The notes below the pieces were generated by a model. That model saw only the letters and a list, made by a program, of their open reading frames with translations, had not been told where the DNA came from and did no database searches. A DNA stretch of 64,000 nt from Nitratireductor alexandrii (GTDB lineage Bacteria > Pseudomonadota > Alphaproteobacteria > Rhizobiales > Rhizobiaceae): NCBI RefSeq assembly GCF_004000215.1, contig NZ_RBVY01000007.1, forward strand, positions 124,001 to 188,000. Reading direction: 5' to 3'. How positions within the stretch are numbered: the first letter of the stretch is position 1; every line of letters starts with the position of its first letter. Below, piece by piece: positions 30,260-37,567 of the stretch. A program made the position numbers and the translations under genes.

Positions 30260-30291
30260 ACGGGCCTTCCCACAGCGCGGGGAAGGCCCGT
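30260..30291 (+). terminator. Strong hairpin after gcdH
   Basis: A perfect 12-bp stem pairs ACGGGCCTTCCC (30260-30271) with GGGAAGGCCCGT (30280-30291) around an 8-base loop, 5 bases after the gcdH stop. A second short hairpin with a following ATTTT run lies at about 30297-30314. The first has no long U-run, so termination may need the pair together. Confidence 0.7.
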
Positions 30292-30340
30292 TCGTCGCCC
30301 CCTTCGGGCATTTTCGGAACTATCGCGAAGACCGGTCCGT

Positions 30341-30748
30341 CTATTTCGCCGAAATCACGGTCATGACCAGCTTGTCGTCAACCCGGACGGGACCGTCCTC
30401 CTTGGCGCCAAGCGTGTATTCGAACACGCCGGTCTTCATGCCGCCGGCCTCGCCGTGGACCATAAGCATCAGCATCTCGCCCGATTTTACCTCCTCTTGG
30501 AGGATCGCGCTGACATCCATGTTGTCGCCGGCCTTGAGCGGGGCATAGCCGATGACGGGTCCAGGTTTCATCTGCGTATCGGTGCGATGCACGACCAGCC
30601 AGCCATTGGCTTCGGCAGTGATCTTGTCGGCGGTCACGACGCCGGACGAAACGTCCTGGTCGGTGACCATGACCGCGTCATTCGACATCGCGAGCGCGGC
30701 GGAGCCCGACAGGGCAAGGGCAAAAGCGGCAGTTGGAAATTGGCGCAT
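30341..30748 (-). CDS. Exported small protein with DUF7282-like domain
   Basis: The 135-residue product has a Sec signal peptide (MRQFPTAAFALALSGSAALA, cleavage about residue 20) and one domain whose core ITAEANGWLVVHRTD...KPGPVIGYAPLKAG resembles DUF7282-type domains seen in secreted proteins of halophilic archaea and some bacteria. The function is unknown; it is predicted to be periplasmic. AGGAGA lies about 7 bases before the ATG at 30748, so the longer frame to 30784 is not needed. It stands alone between gcdH and the diguanylate cyclase gene. Confidence 0.75.
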   Translation of the reverse strand: MRQFPTAAFALALSGSAALAMSNDAVMVTDQDVSSGVVTADKITAEANGWLVVHRTDTQMKPGPVIGYAPLKAGDNMDVSAILQEEVKSGEMLMLMVHGEAGGMKTGVFEYTLGAKEDGPVRVDDKLVMTVISAK

Positions 30749-30904
30749 AACAAGTCTCCTGTGTTGAGATCGCCCCATAGCCACGGAGACTGCGCCGGAT
30801 TAGTTTCATCCTTAGGGGCGTTGGGTGGCGGCATGCGTAAGTGCGGAGCACGCGCGGTGCCTGTCTGAACGTCGAGCGATCCGGAATTCGGGCGGAAAAC
30901 CCGC

Positions 30905-32077
30905 TCAGGCCACGTCCTGGGCGCGCGGGCGGTTGTCGAAGCAGACCCGGTTGCGGCCCTCCGACTTGGCGCGATAGACGGCGGCGTCGGCCTCCTCCAT
31001 CAGATCGGACAGGGATTTCGGCCGATCCGCCGCGCGCGTCGAGACGCCGATGCTGACGGTAACACGGCACCTGACGCGGTGTGGGCCCGACATTGGCAGC
31101 GCCTGGACATTGGCGCGGATCGCCTCGGCGCGTGCCCGTGCCTCTTCAGCCCCGACATCGCTCAGCACGATCGCGAATTCCTCGCCGCCGAGGCGCGCGA
31201 CGAGATCGTGTTCCGGGCGGACACTGCCGAGCAGCGCTTTGGCCACGCTCACCAGACAGGTATCGCCTTCGACATGTCCATAGGTGTCGTTGTACGATTT
31301 GAAGTGGTCGATATCGACGATCATCATCGCGCAACGGCCGCGCACCGCGCGGGCGAAACTCATCAGCCGGCGCCGGTTGGCCAGGCCGGTCAGCGGATCG
31401 GTGTGGCTTTCGATCTCGAGCTCGCGGTTGGCGGCCTCGAGCGCGGCGCTGCGCTCCTCCAGATGCTGGGCCAGGCGCTTGTTCTCGATCGACAGACGCA
31501 GCGCGGTCGAAAGCTGGTAGCCGAGCACCCGGCCGATGACGATGGCAAAGGCGCCGAGAAGAAAGAAGCCGATCGCGATCGGCCAGCTGTATTGCAGCGA
31601 ACTGAACAACGCGCCGACGGCGTAGGACCAGAAGATCGGCAACTGGAACAGATTGTAGGCGGGCAGGTGCACGACCGACGGGATCGATACGGTGACGGCG
31701 GCCAGGCCGATCGATACGGTCACGAGCGCCTGATGCTCGTTCGCGAAACTGAGCATCCAGCCGCCGCCGACGCCCCATGCCAGGCCGGACAACAGATGCA
31801 TGACGCTAACGAAGCGGGCCCAGGAGCGGGCGTTCCAGCCCGACGGAAGGCCGCGGGCGTAAAGGAGCGTGGACAGCAAATTGGTGAGAGCGACGGCCAC
31901 GATGCAGGCCAGCCAGGCGATCAGGCCAAATGCAACCGATGGTGCCCAGTAGACGTAGACCGCGACCAACCCGCCGACAATGCTGAGAAACGATGCGGGC
32001 GATGAATTGAGCATCGCGTCCATGCGCATCGACAAAATGAGGTCGCGTTCCTCGTGGTCGGCCAGCTCTCCGGTCAC
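30905..32077 (-). CDS. Membrane-bound diguanylate cyclase (GGDEF)
   Basis: The 390-residue product has about six membrane helices in residues 15-190, a short coiled coil (ENKRLAQHLEERSAALEAAN), and a C-terminal GGDEF domain with an intact active site RLGGEEFAIVLSD and substrate-loop DIDHFKSYNDTYGH. It should make cyclic di-GMP. The inhibitory I-site RxxD is absent: the place reads PEHD. The GTG at 32077 is chosen because AAGGAG lies about 10 bases upstream; another GTG at 32110 is possible. No sensory domain of known type is recognised in the membrane part. Confidence 0.9.
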   Translation of the reverse strand: MTGELADHEERDLILSMRMDAMLNSSPASFLSIVGGLVAVYVYWAPSVAFGLIAWLACIVAVALTNLLSTLLYARGLPSGWNARSWARFVSVMHLLSGLAWGVGGGWMLSFANEHQALVTVSIGLAAVTVSIPSVVHLPAYNLFQLPIFWSYAVGALFSSLQYSWPIAIGFFLLGAFAIVIGRVLGYQLSTALRLSIENKRLAQHLEERSAALEAANRELEIESHTDPLTGLANRRRLMSFARAVRGRCAMMIVDIDHFKSYNDTYGHVEGDTCLVSVAKALLGSVRPEHDLVARLGGEEFAIVLSDVGAEEARARAEAIRANVQALPMSGPHRVRCRVTVSIGVSTRAADRPKSLSDLMEEADAAVYRAKSEGRNRVCFDNRPRAQDVA

Positions 32078-32249
32078 GGTACCGTTTCTCCTTCCCGGCA
32101 GTGCCTTCACGCTAGTTGGGCAGTCCTAACATTTGCTTTCGCGACGCGGCCGGCCCTGGCGCGGCAATCCGGCGCGAATATCGCGGAGCGCGCTCGGCGA
32201 CCATTGTTTGCATGCGCCGAATGCGCGACAAGAACCGAGGAGGTTCTTG

Positions 32250-33440
32250 ATGACGACGACATTTCTCACCCATCTGCAGAGCGAGCTTTCCGAACTGCGG
32301 GGGGCCGGGCTCTACAAATCCGAACGCGTGATCACGTCCACCCAGTCGGCCGAGATCGCGGTCGCCGGCGGCGGCAAAGTGCTCAATTTCTGCGCCAACA
32401 ACTATCTCGGCCTTGCCGACAGCGAAGAATTGCGCGAGGCGGCGAAGGCAGCGCTCGACCGCTACGGCTACGGCATGGCCTCGGTGCGCTTCATCTGCGG
32501 CACGCAGGAGGAGCACAAGCAGCTCGAAGCGCGCATCGCCGGCTTCCTCGGCATGGAAGACGCGATCCTTTATTCTTCCTGTTTCGACGCCAATACCGGC
32601 CTGTTCGAGACCTTGCTGTCGCAGGAGGACGCGATCATCTCCGACGCGCTCAACCATGCCTCGATCATCGACGGGGTGCGACTGTCGAAGGCCAGGCGCT
32701 ATCGCTACGCCAACAACGACATGGCCGACCTGGAGCGCTGTCTGAAAGAGGCGGCCGACGCGCGCTTCCGGCTGGTGGCGACCGACGGCGTGTTTTCCAT
32801 GGACGGCATCGTCGCCAATCTCGAGGGCGTGTGCGATCTGGCCGAAAAACACGACGCCATGGTGATGGTCGACGACAGCCACGCGGTCGGGTTCGTCGGC
32901 GCCGGCGGGCGCGGTTCGCCCGAACATTGCGGCGTGGAAGGCCGTATCGACCTGATCACCGGCACGCTCGGCAAGGCGCTCGGCGGGGCGTCCGGCGGTT
33001 ACACGGCCGGCCGGCGCGAGGTGGTCGACTGGCTGCGCCAGCGCTCGCGGCCCTATCTGTTTTCCAACACGCTGATGCCGGCGATCGCGGGTGCGTCGCT
33101 GAAAGTGTTCGACCTGATCGAAGGCGGCGGCGCGCTGCGCGAGCGGCTTTACGCCAACGCGGCGCGCTTCCGGGCCGGGATGAGCAAGCTCGGGTTCACG
33201 CTTGCCGGTGCCGACCATCCGATCATCCCGGTGATGATCGGCGACGCCGGGCTGGCAGGCGCCATGGCCGACAGGCTGCTGGAACGCGGCATCTACGTGA
33301 TCGGCTTTTCCTTCCCGGTCGTACCCAAGGGCCAGGCGCGCATCCGCACCCAGATGTCGGCGGCGCACACGCCTGACGATATCGACCGGGCCGTCGACGC
33401 GTTCGGCGCGGTCGGCAGGGAACTGGGCATCATTGCTTGA
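32250..33440 (+). CDS. kbl: 2-amino-3-ketobutyrate CoA ligase (glycine C-acetyltransferase)
   Basis: Kbl is a PLP enzyme that cleaves 2-amino-3-ketobutyrate with CoA to glycine and acetyl-CoA, the second step of threonine degradation after Tdh. The 396-residue product has the alpha-oxoamine synthase core, with [12 protein letters not shown] near the start, [10 protein letters not shown] (PLP-contacting aspartate), and the PLP lysine in [22 protein letters not shown] precedes the ATG at 32250. In most proteobacteria kbl is followed directly by tdh; here about 1 kb of extra DNA separates the two. Confidence 0.96.
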   Translation: MTTTFLTHLQSELSELRGAGLYKSERVITSTQSAEIAVAGGGKVLNFCANNYLGLADSEELREAAKAALDRYGYGMASVRFICGTQEEHKQLEARIAGFLGMEDAILYSSCFDANTGLFETLLSQEDAIISDALNHASIIDGVRLSKARRYRYANNDMADLERCLKEAADARFRLVATDGVFSMDGIVANLEGVCDLAEKHDAMVMVDDSHAVGFVGAGGRGSPEHCGVEGRIDLITGTLGKALGGASGGYTAGRREVVDWLRQRSRPYLFSNTLMPAIAGASLKVFDLIEGGGALRERLYANAARFRAGMSKLGFTLAGADHPIIPVMIGDAGLAGAMADRLLERGIYVIGFSFPVVPKGQARIRTQMSAAHTPDDIDRAVDAFGAVGRELGIIA

Positions 33441-33443
33441 TCA

Positions 33444-33468
33444 GCGACAATATTAAAGATATTGTCGC
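33444..33468. promoter_or_regulatory. Perfect inverted repeat upstream of the toxin-antitoxin genes
   Basis: Arms GCGACAATAT (33444-33453) and ATATTGTCGC (33459-33468) are perfectly complementary around a 5-base spacer, 4 bases after the kbl stop and 23 bases before the antitoxin start. It is AT-rich compared with its surroundings. ParD/CopG-type antitoxins bind such dyads to repress their own operon, so it is a likely autoregulatory operator; it might also act as a weak terminator for kbl. Confidence 0.65.
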
Positions 33469-33490
33469 AAAGCGGTTCGGGAGATGACCA

Positions 33491-33754
33491 ATGTCGGAAA
33501 CGATGAACCTCAATGTGCGAGTCAGCGGTTCGCTTCGCGACTTTGTGACCGAAACGATTTCTGGCGGCGACTACGAAAATGTCAGCGAATATGTCCGCGC
33601 CCTCATTCGACACGACAAGGAGCGGGCCGAGCGGGAAGCGTTCGAGGCCATGAAGCTGCGATTGCAGGATGGATTTGCCACGCCTGACAGCGAGTACGAA
33701 CATCTTTCGGCGGACGATATCCGGCGAAGGGCGCTGGCGCGAGCACGACGATGA
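33491..33754 (+). CDS. ParD/CopG-family antitoxin
   Basis: The 87-residue protein has an N-terminal ribbon-helix-helix (NLNVRVSGSLRDFVTETI, then YENVSEYVRALIRHDKER) followed by a charged, probably unfolded C-terminus that would wrap the toxin. It is the first gene of a typical type II pair: the toxin ATG overlaps its stop (ATGA at 33751). GGGAG precedes the start by about 8 bases. The gene lies in a stretch of lower GC than neighbouring housekeeping genes. Confidence 0.88.
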   Translation: MSETMNLNVRVSGSLRDFVTETISGGDYENVSEYVRALIRHDKERAEREAFEAMKLRLQDGFATPDSEYEHLSADDIRRRALARARR

Positions 33755-34068
33755 AAAAATACTTCCTCCAGCCGGCCGCGTCGGCACGGCTGGAGGAGAT
33801 ATTTCTTTATACGCTCGATCGCTTTGGCCCGGTTCAGGCAGACGAATATCTGGATGGCGCCTTTGCCCTGTTCGAGGACATCGCCGAACGGCGGGTCGCG
33901 TGGCAGCGCATCCCAAGCGATTTCGACGTTGACGGTTTTTTTGCGCGATACGAAAGTCATTTCGTGTTCTGGAAATTGCGGTCCGACAATCAAGTCGCGA
34001 TCGTCGCGATTCTCCATCAGCGCATGGACATGGCCCGCAGATTGCGTGAGGCTGTCGGTGACCGCTGA
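33751..34068 (+). CDS. ParE/RelE-family toxin
   Basis: The 105-residue product has the RelE/ParE fold pattern: ASARLEEIFLYTLDRFGPVQADEYLDGAFALFEDIAERR, then YESHFVFWKLRSDNQVAIVAILHQRMDMARRL, with the conserved C-terminal histidine-basic region. ParE members poison DNA gyrase, RelE members cut mRNA; sequence suggests the ParE branch, but target is not certain. It overlaps the antitoxin by 4 bases. It appears full length and intact. Confidence 0.87.
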   Translation: MKKYFLQPAASARLEEIFLYTLDRFGPVQADEYLDGAFALFEDIAERRVAWQRIPSDFDVDGFFARYESHFVFWKLRSDNQVAIVAILHQRMDMARRLREAVGDR

Positions 34069-34076
34069 ACGTCGCG

Positions 34077-34337
34077 GTGCCCGGCGGTGAGAAGCCATTT
34101 CTGGAAATTCACCAAGACAAGGAAACCAGAAAGCGCCCACCACCACACGTCAATGACCCGGGCTTTGCTCACATTGCCTTCGAGGTGGAAAATATTCGAG
34201 CGATGAGAAGCGAAATCATTCGGTTGGGCGGAACGGATCAGGGGAAAATTACTGAACTTGGAACGTCCAAGTCAGCCTTCTTGGCGGTCTATATGAGGGA
34301 TCCGGAGGGCAATGTGATCGAACTGGAGCAATCCTGA
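34077..34337 (+). pseudogene. Truncated VOC/glyoxalase-fold gene remnant
   Basis: The frame from the GTG at 34077 encodes the C-terminal part of a vicinal-oxygen-chelate (glyoxalase/bleomycin-resistance type) protein: HVNDPGFAHIAFEVENI carries the expected metal-site histidine, and AVYMRDPEGNVIELEQ the terminal strand with the glutamate ligand. Whole VOC proteins of this kind are about 120-140 residues, while only 86 are present and the first beta-alpha-beta module is mostly missing. The region is about 50% GC, far lower than neighbours. It is probably a decayed remnant that came with the toxin-antitoxin pair. Confidence 0.7.
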
Positions 34338-34419
34338 CTGTTTCGGTTTCGACGAACGGCAGGCGGCGTCGAGGCGCGGTTTGCGAGGCGGTTTTTCGTT
34401 ACGTTTGGGAATTTGAGCC

Positions 34420-35454
34420 ATGTCCAACATGATGCGGGCGCTGGTGAAGGCGAAAGCCGAGCCGGGGATTTGGATGGAACGGGTGCCGGTGCCCGAGATC
34501 GGCCCCAACGACGTCCTGATCAAGGTCGGGAAGTCGGCGATCTGCGGCACCGACGTCCACATCTACAATTGGGACGAATGGGCGCAAAAGACCGTGCCGG
34601 TGCCGATGGTGACGGGGCACGAATTCGTCGGCGAGGTCGTCGATGTCGGCCAGGCCGTCAGCGAGTACCGGGTCGGCCAGCGCGTGTCGGGCGAGGGGCA
34701 TATCGTGTGCGGCCATTGCCGCAACTGTCGTGCCGGCCGCGGCCATCTGTGCCGCAACACGCTCGGCGTCGGCGTCAACCGGCCGGGCAGTTTCGCCGAA
34801 TATCTCAGCCTGCCGCAGCACAATGTGGTCGCCATCCCCGACGACGTGCCCGACGAGATCGCCGCGATCTTCGATCCGCTCGGCAACGCCGTCCATACCG
34901 CCTTGTCGTTCGATCTGGTGGGCGAAGACGTGCTGGTCACCGGCGCCGGACCGATCGGCATCATGGGGGCGCTGGTGGCCCAGGCGGTCGGTGCGCGCAA
35001 GGTGGTCATCACCGACATCAACCCGGTGCGGCTCGCGCTGGCGCGCAAGCTCGGCGTCCATCACGTGGTCGATGCGTCGGCGGAAAAGCTCGCCGACGTG
35101 ATGGAGGAGGAGCGCATGAAGGAGGGTTTCGACGTCGGGCTGGAAATGTCGGGCTCGGCGATCGCCTTTCGCGACATGATCGATGTGATGAACAATGGCG
35201 GCAAGATCGCCATTTTGGGCATCGCGCCGACCGCCTTCGAGATCGACTGGAACAAGGTCATCTTCAAGATGCTGACCCTGAAGGGCATCTACGGCCGGGA
35301 AATGTTCGAGACCTGGTACAAGATGATCGCCCTGGTGCAGGGGCCGCTCGACGTGTCGGGCCTGATCACCCACCGGATCGGCATCGACGACTACCGGACC
35401 GGCTTCGAGGCGATGCGCGACGGCAGCGCCGGCAAGGTGGTGATGGACTGGTAG
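34420..35454 (+). CDS. tdh: L-threonine 3-dehydrogenase
   Basis: Tdh oxidises threonine to 2-amino-3-ketobutyrate using NAD+. The 344-residue zinc MDR protein has the catalytic zinc region [15 protein letters not shown] (C42) and GHEFVGEV (H67, E68), the structural zinc cysteines [15 protein letters not shown], and the NAD-binding [14 protein letters not shown]. It is the partner of kbl, whose product consumes the unstable ketone, and the two are normally adjacent. The 82 bases upstream belong to the inserted segment, so its expression may no longer depend only on the kbl promoter. Confidence 0.96.
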   Translation: MSNMMRALVKAKAEPGIWMERVPVPEIGPNDVLIKVGKSAICGTDVHIYNWDEWAQKTVPVPMVTGHEFVGEVVDVGQAVSEYRVGQRVSGEGHIVCGHCRNCRAGRGHLCRNTLGVGVNRPGSFAEYLSLPQHNVVAIPDDVPDEIAAIFDPLGNAVHTALSFDLVGEDVLVTGAGPIGIMGALVAQAVGARKVVITDINPVRLALARKLGVHHVVDASAEKLADVMEEERMKEGFDVGLEMSGSAIAFRDMIDVMNNGGKIAILGIAPTAFEIDWNKVIFKMLTLKGIYGREMFETWYKMIALVQGPLDVSGLITHRIGIDDYRTGFEAMRDGSAGKVVMDW

Positions 35455-35490
35455 GGCGTGTGCCGCACGCCGGACGAGCTGGGGCGACGC

Positions 35491-35952
35491 TCAACCGAAT
35501 GCGCGTTCGAGCGCGCGCAGGCCGGCCAGAAGCGCGGCGCGATCCTGCGGGCTGATGCGGGCGAGAAGTTTTTGCTCGAAATCGCGCGCGATCGGGACGA
35601 GTTCGCGATAGACGCGCGCACCGGCCTTCGTCAGCGCGAGATTGTCCACCCGCCGGTCGGCCCCGTCGGGCAGGCGGGTCAGCCAATGGCGTTTTTCCAG
35701 CGCGGTGACGGCGCGCGAGACCTTGGTCTTGTGCATGGCCGAATGGCGCCCCACGGCGGTCGCCGTCATGGTGCCGTACTGGCCGAGCGTGGCCAAGAGC
35801 CGCCATTCGGGCCGGGTCAGCCCGTGGCGTTCCTTGTAGATGCGGGCGAAGTCGCGGCTGACCGCATCGGCCAGCCGGTTGAAGCGGTAGGGCAGGAAGT
35901 TTTCCAGTTCCAGCGCGGCCGCATCCATGGTCTCATGGCGGGAAGAGGACAT
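35491..35952 (-). CDS. MarR family transcriptional regulator
   Basis: The product (about 153 residues from the ATG at 35952) has the MarR winged helix: LTRPEWRLLATLGQYG, then AVGRHSAMHKTKVSRAVTALEKRHW and the wing LPDGADRRVDNLALT. It diverges from the fumarylacetoacetate hydrolase gene across about 120 bases that contain an inverted repeat. MarR regulators at this place in Hyphomicrobiales control homogentisate/tyrosine catabolism, so an HmgR-like role is likely by context. A GTG at 35976 is an alternative start. Confidence 0.88.
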   Translation of the reverse strand: MSSSRHETMDAAALELENFLPYRFNRLADAVSRDFARIYKERHGLTRPEWRLLATLGQYGTMTATAVGRHSAMHKTKVSRAVTALEKRHWLTRLPDGADRRVDNLALTKAGARVYRELVPIARDFEQKLLARISPQDRAALLAGLRALERAFG

Positions 35953-35969
35953 GGCGAGAATCGTTGATG

Positions 35970-35998
35970 GTTGCACTTTTGATCGTTACGGGTGCAAC
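35970..35998. promoter_or_regulatory. Inverted repeat between marR and the FAH gene
   Basis: GTTGCAC (35970-35976) and GTGCAAC (35992-35998) form perfect 7-bp arms separated by 15 bases, in the divergent promoter region. The spacing between arm centres is 22 bases, about two helical turns, suitable for dimer binding. It is a candidate operator for the MarR protein; no binding evidence can be had from sequence. Confidence 0.4.
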
Positions 35999-36075
35999 AA
36001 ATTTCGCAACGGGTCAAACCCGGCCGGCCTTCGTGACCGGGCCGGGGCCGGCCAAAAGCATGGGAGCAGGCGGAC

Positions 36076-37089
36076 TTGAAACTCGCGACGCTGAAAGACG
36101 GAACCCGCGACGGCAGGCTGGCGGTCGTTTCGCGCGACCTGACACGTTATGCCGACGCCTCGTTCCTGGCGCCGACATTGCAGGGTGCCCTCGACGACTG
36201 GAAGCGGATCGCGCCGCATCTGGAGGCGCTGGCCGAAAGCCTGGAGCACGGCTCCGTGCCGGCGGAGCGCTTTCACGAGCACGACGCGCATTCGCCGCTG
36301 CCGCGCGCCTTTCAGTGGGCGGACGGGTCCGCCTATGTCAACCACGTCGAACTGGTGCGCAAGGCGCGCAACGCGGAGATGCCGGCCTCGTTCTGGACGG
36401 ACCCCTTGATGTATCAGGGTGGCTCCGATGCCTTTCTGGCGCCGCGCGACCCGATCCTGATGGCCGACGAGGCCTGGGGCATCGACATGGAGGGCGAGGT
36501 CGCCGTCATCGTCGACGATGTGCCGATGGGCGCCAGCCTGGATGAGGCGCGCGCGGCGATCCGGCTCGTCATGCTGGTCAACGACGTGTCGCTGCGCGGC
36601 CTGATCCCGGCCGAGCTCGGCAAGGGGTTCGGTTTTTTTCAGTCGAAACCGTCCTCCGCCTTTTCGCCGGTCGCGGTCACGCCAGACGAGCTCGGCGCGG
36701 CCTGGGACGGCGGCAAGCTCGCGCTGCCGCTGTGGGTGGACCTGAACGGCAAGCCGTTCGGGCGCGCGGATGCCGGCACCGACATGACGTTCGACTTTCC
36801 GACCCTGATTGCGCATGCGGCCAAGACGCGGCCGCTTTCGGCCGGCGCGATCATCGGGTCGGGCACCGTCTCCAACAAGCTCGACGACGGGCCGGGCAAG
36901 CCGGTTGAGGCGGGCGGCGTCGGCTATTCCTGCATCGCGGAGATCCGCATGATCGAAACCATCGAGACCGGCGCGCCGAAAACGCCCTTCATGCGCTTCG
37001 GCGACACGGTGCGCATCGAGATGAAGGACGCGTCCGGCCATTCGATTTTCGGCGCGATCGAACAGACGGTGGAGAAATACCGGCCCTGA
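36076..37089 (+). CDS. Fumarylacetoacetate hydrolase family protein
   Basis: The product is probably the last enzyme of tyrosine/homogentisate breakdown, splitting fumarylacetoacetate to fumarate and acetoacetate. The 337-residue protein is of the shorter type seen with homogentisate genes in alphaproteobacteria: AYVNHVELVRKARNAEMP, then DPLMYQGGSDAFLAPRD, and the metal-binding glutamates in WGIDMEGEVAVIVDD; GSGTVSNK is near the C-terminus. The start is a TTG at 36076 after a weak GAGCAGG site. It faces the MarR gene. hmgA and maiA are not in the window, though hppD lies 2.7 kb away. Confidence 0.88.
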   Translation: MKLATLKDGTRDGRLAVVSRDLTRYADASFLAPTLQGALDDWKRIAPHLEALAESLEHGSVPAERFHEHDAHSPLPRAFQWADGSAYVNHVELVRKARNAEMPASFWTDPLMYQGGSDAFLAPRDPILMADEAWGIDMEGEVAVIVDDVPMGASLDEARAAIRLVMLVNDVSLRGLIPAELGKGFGFFQSKPSSAFSPVAVTPDELGAAWDGGKLALPLWVDLNGKPFGRADAGTDMTFDFPTLIAHAAKTRPLSAGAIIGSGTVSNKLDDGPGKPVEAGGVGYSCIAEIRMIETIETGAPKTPFMRFGDTVRIEMKDASGHSIFGAIEQTVEKYRP

Positions 37090-37231
37090 TCTCGGTCGGT
37101 GAGCGAGAGATTGTAATGGCGGCGGCTTCGGCTATCGTGCCGGCTTGCACGCGGATCGCGACCTTTTCGGCCAGTCGCGGCCGCGTCAGGCTATGTGATC
37201 GTGTATCCGTCTGCCGGGGAGTGCGTGGGGA

Positions 37232-37516
37232 ATGAACGGCCTGTTTTTCGTGGTCAGCGGCTTGTGGGCGGTGGCGATGCTGGTGCTTTTCGTTCAGGCG
37301 ATCCGCCTTAGCTATCGCATCGAGGCCCGTTCCGATGGCCTGCGCAATCGCAGCGGATTGCCGCGCTATGCCGCGATGCCGTTCACGGCGACGAATTACA
37401 AGGTGGCGCGCGATGCCGAGACCCAGGCGCTGCGGCGGCGCATGCTTGCCTATCTGGCACTGGTTGCGATTGGCTTCGTGCTGATGGCGGGATGGCTGGC
37501 GACGGGCGGGTCTTGA
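37232..37516 (+). CDS. Small two-helix membrane protein of unknown function
   Basis: The 94-residue product has a hydrophobic helix at residues 3-23 (LFFVVSGLWAVAMLVLFVQA) and another at 73-90, with a basic loop between. I do not recognise the family. GGGGA lies just before the ATG at 37232. The gene stands alone between the FAH gene and a convergent large hydrolase; its coding potential is supported by codon-position GC bias and clear membrane topology only. Confidence 0.6.
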   Translation: MNGLFFVVSGLWAVAMLVLFVQAIRLSYRIEARSDGLRNRSGLPRYAAMPFTATNYKVARDAETQALRRRMLAYLALVAIGFVLMAGWLATGGS

Positions 37517-37567
37517 GCCGAAAGCTCGCCGGGAGGGTAGCCCCGGCGCATGCCTCCGGCTCCAAGG

